From NCBI GenBank assembly GCA_949126835.1, contig OX421500.1:26230731-26294730 (forward strand): DNA of 64,000 bases. Direction: 5' to 3'. This DNA is from Anisus vortex. Its lineage: Eukaryota; Mollusca; Gastropoda; Planorbidae. The notes beneath the pieces are model-generated. The model saw only the letters and a program-made list of their open reading frames with translations. It made no database searches and was not told the origin of the DNA. Made by a program: the position numbers and the translations under genes. Positions 1 to 11,735 of the stretch are shown here, piece by piece. Numbering within the stretch: the stretch's first letter is position 1; the number at the start of each line of letters is the position of its first letter.

Positions 1-120
1 CCCACTTGCCCTTCATCGCCCCCTAATCACCCCCGGGAATGTTATCGCCCCCCTAAAGCTTCTCATCGCCCCCTGGGGGGCGATATCGCCCCCGTTGAGA
101 ACCTATGGTCTAAACAATAC
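1..120. repeat. C/G-rich degenerate repeat
   Basis: The words 'tcgccccc' and 'atcgccccc' recur five or six times, one of them as an inverted partner ('ggggggcgat'). It is probably the edge of a MITE or a short degenerate minisatellite cut by the window start. No coding potential is seen. Confidence 0.4.
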
Positions 121-1107
121 ATTGGAAGATATTGCATGATTAGATGCTGCCATTGAGCAGTTAGTAGACAAAGCAACTCATGTCATACACAGTCGTCGTA
201 AATAGGTCAAGGTAACACAGAACAAAAATGTGTGGCGGGAAATAATGTTCACTATTTGAAAATTAAAAACAAAGCGAAAAGGATTTTTAAAAAAAGATAG
301 ATATTGGAAATCAAAAATTCTAATGGAATATAGGCCTATATGGGTACATATAGAATATAGACTATACAAAATGTACATTGGTGTGTTTGTCTGTTCTAAT
401 ATTATGTCACAGTAATTAGTTAAAAAAAATAGGCTGTAACCTCATAAACTTAGACTTAGGCCCAAACGTATTGATTGGGCCATCTGTCAAATATTCTACC
501 AACCTTTGAGAGCTAATGAAGCACATGTCAGTTCAAGCCTTCAAACCATCCTTTTATCTTTTTTAGATATCTTCCTCTTTTCCTTACACCTTTCTGTGTC
601 CTTCTGTATGTTCTTGGCAATGTCGAATGCCTACATACATTATAGGCCTACATGTTCGTACCATCTTTGTTTGGCCAGATGCCATTTCTGATTCTTTCTT
701 GGAACTCTTCATCTTTGATAAGTTTCGTGTATAAAATGTTCATTAACATAAGGAAGCAACTCATTTCCGGGACCCCGATCCCTCTTTGAAGATCTTCCTT
801 AAACATCCACCCAAGAAGAGAAACATCGCCAACGAGTTGGTTTCTGCTGCAGCAGTTTAGTTCGTCGACTGCGACATTCCGGCAAGATTTTATTTTTGTA
901 TTTAGAGCCTTCGATATTATACTATCAAACTATTTAAAGGAGGGGACTTCTGGGATATTTTGATTATTATAATCTTAAGTGAGACTAAATTCGATAGTCT
1001 TACATTAAGTAAATATATTTTTTTAGCAATCTCGTTTTCTATGTTTGATTCTGTTTTCAATCTCCATATTGTGAAATATAATTGAGAGAATCTATAAAAA
1101 TACTTAC
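121..1107. other. AT-rich non-coding stretch
   Basis: No gene was recognised. Near 772-869 the plus strand reads an open run (FRDPDPSLKIFLKHPPKK...) that ends in a stop and has no matching exon signals. It looks like the remnant of an old coding sequence but could not be assigned. Confidence 0.4.
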
Positions 1108-1167
1108 GTCTCCAGATTTGATCTTTTTCTCCTCTTGAATTATCTTGACACGGAGGATTCTGACAAA
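1108..1167 (-). CDS. Possible short downstream exon of the lectin/mucin gene
   Basis: A 60-nt segment on the minus strand is bounded by a good acceptor (ctctttctcttag) and a strong donor (gtaagt). It enters and leaves in phase 1 like every other internal exon junction of the neighbouring lectin gene, except the one inside WSC. It reads CQNPPCQDNSRGEKDQIWR. It could be reached from a possible phase-1 donor near 2455 in the mucin exon. The function is unknown and the assignment rests only on splice signals and phase. Confidence 0.3.
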
Positions 1168-2270
1168 CTAAGAGAAAGAAATATTATATGATTTAAAAAG
1201 GCTAGATTGAAGGAAAACATTTTTTAAATCTCTATTGTCCATGGCGTAACGTAAAGAATGGACTACGCCAACTGAAATACGCATTCCTGATGCATGTTAG
1301 GAAACTTAATTTTTATCCTCTACAGAATTCCCTTTAAATCATTAACAAAGCTTCTTCATCTTATATACCTGTGATTTCGCCTGGTTGTACAAATACCAAA
1401 CTAGGCTTGGTAATACGGACACCAGGCTTGGTGAGACGGGATAGCTGCACAATTCCTTCCTTCCCGCTGAAATTCGTTAGGGAGAGGTCTCCAAAGCGTT
1501 CGCTTACCGGTTGACTTTTATTTACACGTATCGTGTGTGTCTAAAGTGTGTCTAAGACCCTGTCCGAGACATGTGGCTATGCAGATTGCCAATGGGGCAC
1601 GCCGTAGGCTAGAAATGTCGCAGGCACTAAGCATTTCCCCACCCTGACCATTAAGGAGACGGCAATGTATATCTGCACCTTTGTCCGGTAGTACAAGTAC
1701 CAGACTATAAGATTGGTCACACACTTCTATAGACTTGAACCCTGCTTCTCGAAAGTGAATACTAGACCTACTCTTTTAGGCTTGGAAAACACACTTCACC
1801 AGCCTTGTTTAATTAAAAATATCTAGTAGGGTTTCTGAATTCAGTCATTTCTTTTTAAATATAGCAGTTTTCTGTATACAGTTAGATCTATGGTTAACAG
1901 ATCTATATAATTTGTTAGCATTCACATTATTATTTGCCTATCAAATATTTTGTTACTGTATCAGTGCAATGCCATTATGTAATCCTGATTCTTGACAATT
2001 ATGAATTTTGCCTGATACAATTTGTGTCGAAAAATGAGAATTTAAAGAATAAAATTATTTAATTAGGTACCAACGATAGTATTAATAATTATACTAAATA
2101 TTAGTTTTTCAATTTGTCAGTTAGAAACTGTGCTATAACCCCCCCCCCCCCCCTTTGCAGTGCACTATTACCCACACCAGCCACTATTTGTGTCACCAGA
2201 AAAAAAACACCTGCTTAACTGAGAATAATTTCAGGGCTTTGTGATAGAGTGATGCATGAAAATTGACACG
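1168..2270. other. Intergenic or intronic stretch, no gene recognised
   Basis: AT-rich sequence with a poly-C tract at about 2140-2153. Around 1380-1724 there are loosely repeated pieces ('accaggcttggtgagacgg', 'gtgtgtctaaagtgtgtc') resembling words near 22430-22460. These are probably repeat-derived. An open segment bounded by cag and gtatat at 1369-1449 on the minus strand was seen but does not match the phases of the neighbouring gene. Confidence 0.4.
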
Positions 2271-2470
2271 GATATTACCCAATGAAATGTGTTGATCATG
2301 ACCTATTGACACGAATAATAACCCAATGAATTGTGTTGATCATGACCTATTGACACGAATAAAAACATAATGAATTGTGTTGATCATGACCTATTGACAC
2401 GAATAATAACCCAATGAATTGTGATGATCATGACCTATTGACACGAATAATTACCCAAAGACATTTGTTG
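2271..2470. repeat. 44-bp tandem repeat, about 4.5 copies
   Basis: A roughly 44-bp unit containing 'gttgatcatgacctattgac' is repeated head to tail with few differences. The array overlaps the 3' end of the mucin exon, so the last codons and the stop codon (TAG at 2435-2437 on the minus strand) come from its rightmost copy. Next to it a 10-bp repeat (gtgtctggtt) occurs five times at about 2484-2531 and encodes the TQPDTT-rich tail. Confidence 0.85.
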
Positions 2471-5400
2471 ATCATAACCAATTGTTGTGTCTGGTTGTGT
2501 CTGGTTGTGTCTGGTTGTGTCTGGTTGTGTCGTTGATTCTTTTTCAGAATTCTGTGTTACTATTGGTGTTAAGTAAGATACATTTTTTGAAGATTGTGCG
2601 ACAGTCGATAAATACACTGTTGATGTTGTTGGAGTAGATGTATCCATTGTTGATGTTGTTGGAGTAGATGTATCCATTGTTGATGTTGTTGGAGTAGATG
2701 TATCCACTGTTGATGTTGTTAGAGTGGATGTATCGTTTGTTGATGTTGTTGGAGTAGATGTATCCACTGTTGATGTTGTTTGAATAGATGTATCCATTGT
2801 TGATGTTGTTGGAATAGATGTATCCACTGTTGATGTTGTTTGAGTGGATGTATCGTTTGTTGATGTTGTTGGAGTAGATGTATCCACTGTTGATGTTGTT
2901 TGAGTAGATGTATCCACTGTTAATGTTGTTGGAGTAGATGTATCCATTGTTGATGTTGTTGGAATAGATGTATCCACTGTTGATGTTGTTAGAGTGGATG
3001 TATCCACTGTTGATGTTGTTTGAGTAGATGTATCCACTGTTGATGTTGTTTGAGTAGATGTATCCACTGTTGAAAATGATAGAGTAGATGTATCCACTGT
3101 TGATGTTGTTTGAGTAGATGTATCCATTGTTGATGTTGTTGGAGTAGATATATTCACTGTTGGGGTTGTTGGAGTAGATGTATCCATTGTTGATGTTGTT
3201 GGAGTAGTTGTATTCATTGTTGATGTTGTTGGAGTAGATGTATCCACTGTTGATGTTGTTGGAGTAGATGTATCCACTGTTGATGTTGTTGCAGTAGATG
3301 TATCCACTGTTGATGTTGTTGGAGTAGATGTATCCGATGTTGATGTTGTTGCAGTAGATACTGTTAATGTTGTTGCAGTAGATGTATCCTCTGTTGATGT
3401 TGTTGGAGTAGATGTATCCATTGTTGATGTTGTTGGAGTAGATGTATCCACTATTGATATTGTTGGAGTATATGTATCCACTGTTGATGTTGTTGGAGTA
3501 GATGTATCCATTGTTGATGTTGTTGGAGTAGATTTAGATATTGCTAATGTTGTTGCAGTAGATGTATCCAATGTTGATGTTGTTGAATTAGATGTATCCA
3601 TTATTGATGTTGTTGGAGTATATGTATCCACTGTTGATGTTGTTGGAGTAGATGTATCCATTGTTGATGTTGTTGGAGTAGATGTATCCATTGTTGATGT
3701 TGTTGGAGTAGATATATTCACTGTTGGTGTTGTTGGAGTAGATGTATCCATTGTTGATGTTGTTGGAGTAGATGTATCCGATGTTGATGTTGTTGGAGTA
3801 GATGTCACCACTGTTGATGTTGTTGGAGTAGATGTATCCACTGTTGATGTTGTTGGAGTAGATGTATCCATTGTTGATGTTGTTGCAGTAGATGTATCCC
3901 CTGTTGATGTTGTTGGAGTAGATGTATCCACTGTTGATGTTGTTGGAGTAGATGTATCCACCGTTGATGTTGTTGCAGTAGATGTATCCTCTTTTGATGT
4001 TGTTGGAGTAGATGTATCCATTGTTGATGTTGTTGGAGTAGATGTATCCGATGTTGATGTTGTTGCAGTAGATACTGTTGATGTTGTTGCAGTAGATGTA
4101 TCCTCTGTTGATGTTGTCGGAGTAGATGTATGAATTGTTGATGTTGTTGGAGTAGATGTATCCTCTATTGATATTGACGGAGTAGATGTATCCATTGTTG
4201 ATGTTGTTGGAGTAGATTTAGCTATTGCTAATGTTGTTGCAGTAGATGTATCCACTGTTGATGTTGTTGGAGTAGATGTATCCATTATTGATGTTGTTGG
4301 AGTAGATGTATCCACTGTTGATGTTGTTGGAGTAGATGTTTCGATTGTTGATGTTGTTGGAGTAGATGTATCGATTTTTGATGTTGTTGGAGTAGATGTA
4401 TCCATTGCTAATGTTGTTGCTGTAGATGTATCCACTGTTGATGTTGTTGGAGTAGATGTATCCATTATTGATGTTGTTGGAGTATATGTATCCACTGTTG
4501 ATGTTGTTGGAGTAGATGTATCCATTGTTGATGTTCTTGGAGTAGATGTATCCACTGTTGATGCTGTTGGAGTAGATGTATCCACTGTTGATGTTGTTGG
4601 AATAGATGTATCCACTGTTGATGTTGTTAGAGTGGATGTATCCACTGTTGATGTTGTTGGAGTAGATGTATCCACTGTTGATAATGTTGCAGTAGATGAA
4701 TCCGATGTTGTATGAGTAGATGTATCCACTGTTGATGTTGTTGGAATAGATGTATCCACTGTTGATGTTGGAGTTGATGTATCCACTGTTGATGTTGTTT
4801 GAGTAGATGTATCCATTGTTGATGTTGTTGGAGTAGATATATTCACTGTTGGTGTTGTTGGAGTAGATGTATCCATTGTTGATGTTGTTGGAGTAGATGT
4901 CACCACTGTTGATGTTGTTGGAGTAGATGTATCCACTGTTGATGTTGTTGGAGTAGATGTATCCACTGTTGATGTTGTTGCAGTAGATGTATCCGATGTT
5001 GATGTTGTTGCAGTAGATACTGTTGATGTTGCTGCAGTAGATGTATCCTCTGTTGATAATGTTGGAGTAGATGTATCCATTGTTGATGTTGTTGGAGTAG
5101 ATGTATCCACTATTGATATTGACGGAGTAGATGTATCCATTGTTGATGTTGTTGGAGTATATGTATCCACTGTTGATGTTGTTGGAGTAGATGAATTCAC
5201 TGTTGATGTTGTGGGAATAGATGTATCCACTGTTGATGTTGTTGTCGTAGATGTATCTACTATTGATGTTGTTGGAGTAGATGTATCCACTGTTGATGTT
5301 GTTGGAGTAGATGAATTCACTGTTGATGTTGTTGTAGTAGATGTATCCACTGTTGATTTTGTTACAGTAGATGTATCCATTGTTGATGATTTTGCAGTAG

Positions 5401-5490
5401 ATGAATTTATTTTCGATGGTGTCATAATTTCATTTTGAGTATTTACATGTATACTTGTGGATTTTGCGGTACTCTTCAACATTTGCACAT
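2435..5490 (-). CDS. Mucin-like Thr/Ser repeat exon
   Basis: The exon opens after an acceptor (tttatatatag) in phase 1. The first in-frame triplet is GTG, so this is an internal exon and not a start. About 1,018 codons stay open. Residues 1-35 are K/S/T-rich. Then come about 90 ten-residue units of the type STPTTSTVDT. The tail is TQPDTT-like and ends in YSCQ and a TAG. Such Thr/Ser/Pro repeats are dense O-glycosylation sites in mucins. Several units are short or altered, but the length changes are multiples of three, so the frame is under constraint. A potential phase-1 donor (G|GTAAT) just before the stop (about 2455) would allow splicing onward. The exact gene product is unknown. Confidence 0.75.
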
Positions 5491-8400
5491 CTATATATAA
5501 AAGAAATAATCATTTATTAAAGAACACATGATTTTAGCCTAATTAAGATCTATTTTTAAAAGAATAATGTTTTTAAGTTATCATTAATATCATTTCATAT
5601 TATTGCGTATATTTTTAGCAGTAAATAAAACAGCTTCACAAAGCATAAGATGCGTAAACAGAGGCTTCTTTCTAATGATCAATCTACTGATATTGCAGAG
5701 TTTTTTTTTATCGTGTTTTGACATTCGGTGTTTATTTATTATCATGTTTAAGAAGGAATGAAACAATTCATACCGACTGACACACAAGTTTATAATTATG
5801 ACAAACACATGATTACAATACTTATACAAGTAACATCTGGACAGATGGTATGAATAATGGAAATGAAGTGCCCTGTTGAAGGAGTAGGATGGCACTCAGT
5901 AGTTTTTATTGCATTTTGCACGTTGTTTTTTATATTTTGAATAAGTTGAAGGTCACAATTAGCTGATTCAACACTCAATTTCTCTTGTATATATCTGGTG
6001 CTTTCTATCTTCTATGCATTTTTATCAATTTACTTTTGTCATGCTATAGAAGACTTACATTACAAGATTTTGTACGAAACCTACATTAAAGAATTATGCC
6101 ACACTAGAAAATATAATAATAAATGTAATAGTCATGAATGAATGAATTAAATCCAAGCAATGCCACGGGGTAAAAACTGAAACGAAACTCAGTGAACTGT
6201 ATATAATAATTATAATAATCAAGTTGTTGTTTTAAAGCTAAAAAGGGGAGACAAGTCAGTTGATGACCATAGACTCTAGAGCAGTGGTTCCCAAACTTTT
6301 ATAAGCCGCGACCCCTTTATACAGTTTCTCATGCTAAAAAAATTATTTCGCCTCTACTTTATTACTGCATTTTGCGACTGTTATGAACTGTAATGTAAAT
6401 ATCTGATATGCAGGATGTATTTTTATTGTTACAAATTGAACCTACGTAAAGCATAGCGATAAATCATTAAAAAAAAAAGAAGAAAACGTAAAAACAAATG
6501 TAGGCCTAATCAACTTTTGCAAGATACCGGTATAGGCTTAAGCCTATTTTTCTAATTACAACACGAACGTCAGCTATTGTTATGGTTGACATTGCGTGTT
6601 TCTTATCGGTTCAGAATTTCTCGGGACAGTCTTTGCAAGAGCACAACTAAGCAGTTCATCTCCAACAATAAGTCTACTGTGTTTAGAATTGATAACCAAC
6701 AAGATGAAAAAGTATGTTTACTAAGATATTTTGTCGCAAATGGAAGAAAATGGCACAACACTAGCTCAGTAAAAAAAAAGTTTATGACTGCAAACATTTG
6801 ATCCAGAATTTTGTACCTGGCATTATAGAGAAATCAGTTCTCTCTGCATCATTGTTAATAAGCTCAATGTGTTAATAAACTATTGTGCTTTCTTAGGAAC
6901 ATCTTCAACTTTAAATGTGAATGGGCTTCTGGCAAGTACATAAATATGTGGTGTCAGGTAGATTTGGAAAATACCATGAAATTTAGGCTGCAAGCATGTG
7001 AAAGTGTTATTTCACAGAATTTATCATCGTAATCATTTTGTCTGCTTAATGTCATGTTTTTCAAAGAACACAGATAAAGTAGACCAGGAGCCGCATGAGA
7101 AAAAAAAGTTCTGGTTCGATCTTTCTTTCCAACACAAGCTGTGTTTCGGCTCCTAAGACCAGCGAAAACATAGTTCTGAAAGTCTTTGGCGACCCCCGCG
7201 AAATGGTCATTCGACCCCCAAGGAGGTCGCGACCCACAGTTTGGGAACAGCTGCCCTAGAGTCATAGAGTGTATTGAAAAATTGTGTATTAGAAATGTAG
7301 TAGTCAAAGTAACTTTGTATAAATTAAAGTGAATAGACTGTTTGGTTTCAAGGACAGAATTAGCCTACTTGTAACTTACTTACTAATGAATCTAATGTTC
7401 ATCAACGCAATAAATTCACTTGTTGTCGAAGGGTTTTTATCATTAGTGTTATTATTAAGTAGCGTGAATGGGTTTAATTTAAATGATCTCGTGAGAATAA
7501 CACATTAACAAAAAGATACCCACATTACATAATATAAAGCATTAAATACCGGCAGCACAAATAAATCTTAGAGACTTTGAACAGTTGTATGTTTTAAATT
7601 GTTTGATGTCAACAGCTAAACAATCCTCAGTATCAGGAGTGACTTTAGTCAGTTCTTGATGATTTAGCTTCTGACCTAAAATGAAAAAGGCGTGTACATA
7701 GAGCCTTACATGTAACAACGTTTTGTGATGGATAGAAATATTTGTTAAATAGGGTAAGTTATTTACAAATTACATATTTGCTTAATAGCAAATTAAGTTT
7801 CATTAAAATAAATAAAGTAAAAAAAAAGGAAAAAATAGAAAAGTCATTTATTTACCATTGCACCAAAGAAATTGTTTTTGTCTTTTTAATCCAATCCAAT
7901 AATCCTTTGGGGTTCCAGGAATGAGGTTTAAATCACTTGTTGGATTATATGAAGTTGACCTAAATAAATTTAACCCTTTGCTTATACAGTATTGATTACT
8001 GCCAGTCCAGTTTGTATAACTATCTACAACTTGAACTTGACTAGTATTACTTTTACCTGCAAACAGTATTATTTAACAATTAATCGTAATTATATTGTTT
8101 GTTTATATTTTATAAATACAACGTGAAGTGGAATAGAAATTATGCAGTGAAAACTGAAAAACATTCGGGTCGCCAAATTTTATTTTAGTGTAGTGAATTT
8201 CTTTTTAATTTGTTCTTTAAGCCTCACCGTTTTCCATTTTCTCTAGTTTCTTTCAGATTTTTATATCTATCCTTTTTTTATCAGCTCTACATTTCTTTTC
8301 ACTTCATTGTTAAATAAAAGGCAACATAGTAAGTTCAGTTCATTCCTTGAGAACGTCTTTGTTCACTATAGACTTCTAGGCCGTTTGACCAACCGTAACA

Positions 8401-11400
8401 AAAGTTAGCAGCATTTACAGTTCAACAAGTTAACAAGATAATTGCAGTGGAATATGAACACAAGTAGATAATTAGAGTGAGGATCCCTGGCTAAGTAAAT
8501 GATGAAGGGGTAATAATTGAATAGTTTCTTTGTGCAAGTATTTATTAGAACAACTTTAGAATTGAACAAATGAACAAGGTCTATGGTTTTAAGCAAGAAG
8601 ACGATTAGGCCTATATCACTGTTGCTTCTAGCACTAAGGTTTCACACTATTGACTAGTCCTTTTAAAGAAGTAAGTTAAATTGTCTTTTTCAAATCATGA
8701 CTAGTGAGGAAGCGTTCGGCAAAATCTTCTCGCTACGGTATAAAGCATAATTCCCAGCCACCTTTACTTTTTCCATAGCTAATGTCAGATGGACCCTAGC
8801 TATCAGAGCTAGGTATCCTTTAATCAGGTTAAACCTGGCTTTTACTTGAATTCGAAACAGGAAATTTCGGTGAGGGGATTTTATCACGTTGCCGTAGGGT
8901 AAAATTTTTTCTTAGACTTTATGCATATGCACTAGCTGGAGCTCAGTCCATTCAAAACAAAAAAAAATGTTGATCATAATGAATGTCCAAATAGAGATAT
9001 GGAATTATAGTTTTGTTTGTGTCTTATTTGGCTTCGTATTTTTAAGACAAAAAATGAAAATAGACACATTTGTAATAAAAAAGATTTACCTTGACAAATG
9101 TAAGGTTTAAAATTATTACATTGATCAACTTTCAATTGAAGTGATGATGCAGTTTGAGAATCACTATGGTGAAAATAACCACATTGATCATCGCCTGGCT
9201 TAACTTCAGTGATCAAACTTTCATTGTACCAGTGGGATTCTTCTACAAATACATGTTTTCATTGAATTCAGTTATGACGTTATAAAATATATTGAAACAA
9301 ATTCTTAAGTAATTAAGTTGTAAGGCCTCTAACTTAGGAAAACTGTTGCAATAAAATTAACATTTTTTTTTTCTTTTTACAAAAGTTTTAATTATCCTCG
9401 ATAAGAAGTCATGGAGCTGTTTGAGTGAACAGGTTCTGTGTGAATCTGCTGCGTCGATCTGTCGCGGATGTGTTCTGGTTATAGGGCATGGCTACCTTAA
9501 TTACAATCTTGATAGTTCGGTTAATTTGCAGAAAATATAAGACGATCAACCTTTTAAAAACATTTGGTGGACTACTTCGGACTAGCCACTGTGACTGCAA
9601 CAACAACCTTTCTTGTCTGTTTAATGAAATCTTTGATAAAGTTTTCACAAGCACCTCAAAGACTGATTTAAGTTTATACCAATAACTAGCATTTGGTTTC
9701 ACTATTTATTTTAAAATAGAAGTAATCCAGTGTTTTCTCGGCTGCAAATAGTTGAGACAACCAAACACTTTTCAATAGAACTAATGTCTTGTTAGGCTTT
9801 ATTCAATACCTTCACTTTTCTTTCATAGTCCTTCTCTATGTGACCAGTTGATTTCCAGTTGATGTACATCTCGGGGCTCTATACTAGAAATCCATTTTAT
9901 ATCCAGCCATCTCCATCTTAGTTTATTTATTTCAACTATAAAAATATTCTCCCCTAGTATATTTCTAATTTCATTGTTGGAGACGTGGTCTTGTCAGTGG
10001 AGCCTATTAGTATTCACTGGAAGCATTTATTCCATTAAAACGATTGTGTGGCCGGTTGGTCACACTGTTAGTAAACCGAAATGTCAACAAAATGGCCCTG
10101 GTTCTAGCCCTGCCGCCCATTTGAGCCTCGGACATGATAATCCTCTATTTAGAAGGAATGTGTGTAAACTTATAAGTGTCTTGCAACTCTTGTATTAGTC
10201 GTACACGATACAAACCACATACTACATCACATAGATACAAACCACATACTACATCACATAGATACAAACCACATACTACATTACATAGATACAAACCACA
10301 TATTACATAGATACAAACCACATACTACATCACATAGATACAAACCACATACTACATTACATAGATACAAACCACATACTACATTACATAGATACAAACC
10401 ACACATTACATTACATAGATACAAACCACATACTACATTACATAGATACAAACCACATACTACATTACATAGATACAAACCACATTTTACATTACATAGA
10501 TTATTCATAGATACAAACCACATACTACATCACATAGATACAAACCACATACTACATTACATAGATACAAACCTCATACTACATTACATAGATACAAACC
10601 ACATACTACATTACATAGATACAAACCACATACTACATTACATAGATACAAACCACATACTACATTACATAGATACAAACCACATACTACATTACATAGA
10701 TACAAACCACATACTACATTACATAGATACAAACCACATATTACATTACATAGATACAAACCACATACTACATTACATAGATACAAACCACATATTACAT
10801 TACATAGATACAAACCACATACTACATTACATAGATACAAACCACACATTACATTACATAGATACAAACCACATACTACATTACATAGATACAAACCACA
10901 TACTACATTACATAGATACAAACCACATTTTACATTACATAGATTATTCATAGATACAAACCACATACTACATCACATAGATACAAACCACATACTACAT
11001 TACATAGATACAAACCTCATACTACATTACATAGATACAAACCACATACTACATTACATAGATACAAACCACATACTACATTACATAGATACAAACCACA
11101 TACTACATTACATAGATACAAACCACATACTACATTACATAGATACAAACCACATACTACATTACATAGATACAAACCACATATTACATTACATAGATAC
11201 AAACCACATACTACATTACATAGATACAAACCACATATTACATTACATAGATACAAACCACATACTACATTACATAGATACAAACCACATACTACATTAC
11301 ATAGAGACACCTAATGACTACCTCGTGTGTATACTGAGTATGTCTCATTTCCACCACAAAATTCATCAAAGTTGGCAGCACACTGATAACTACAGTGTGC

Positions 11401-11702
11401 ATCACTGAACGAAATATTTTCTTCAATCGAAGCATTCAGACATAAACAGCTATCAAGCTGAGAGAAAGAGAAAAAAACATTATTAGAGATACAGTATTAC
11501 TTGAAAAGGATTATACGATAATACGATTGAGATATTTAGTGTAATATATTCTATAAAAAGATATAATACTACACAATGCATTAAGTTCTAATTAATATTA
11601 CAAAATAATTTAATTAAATACTAAGAAAATATAGAGTTTAAGAAACTGTCTGCAGTATTTGTTATTTGTGCGTGCAGCGACAATTACATATTAGTTCTCT
11701 CG

Positions 11703-11735
<33 letters not shown>

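Noticed and set aside
1369..1449. Possible exon between cag and gtatat on the minus strand
   Set aside because: Open in two frames, exit phase does not match the next exon, and the sequence resembles repeats elsewhere in the window.
10281..11310. Three open frames with CGLYLCNVV repeats
   Set aside because: They come from a 27-bp intronic minisatellite; stops occur where units vary, and the flanking exons splice around it.
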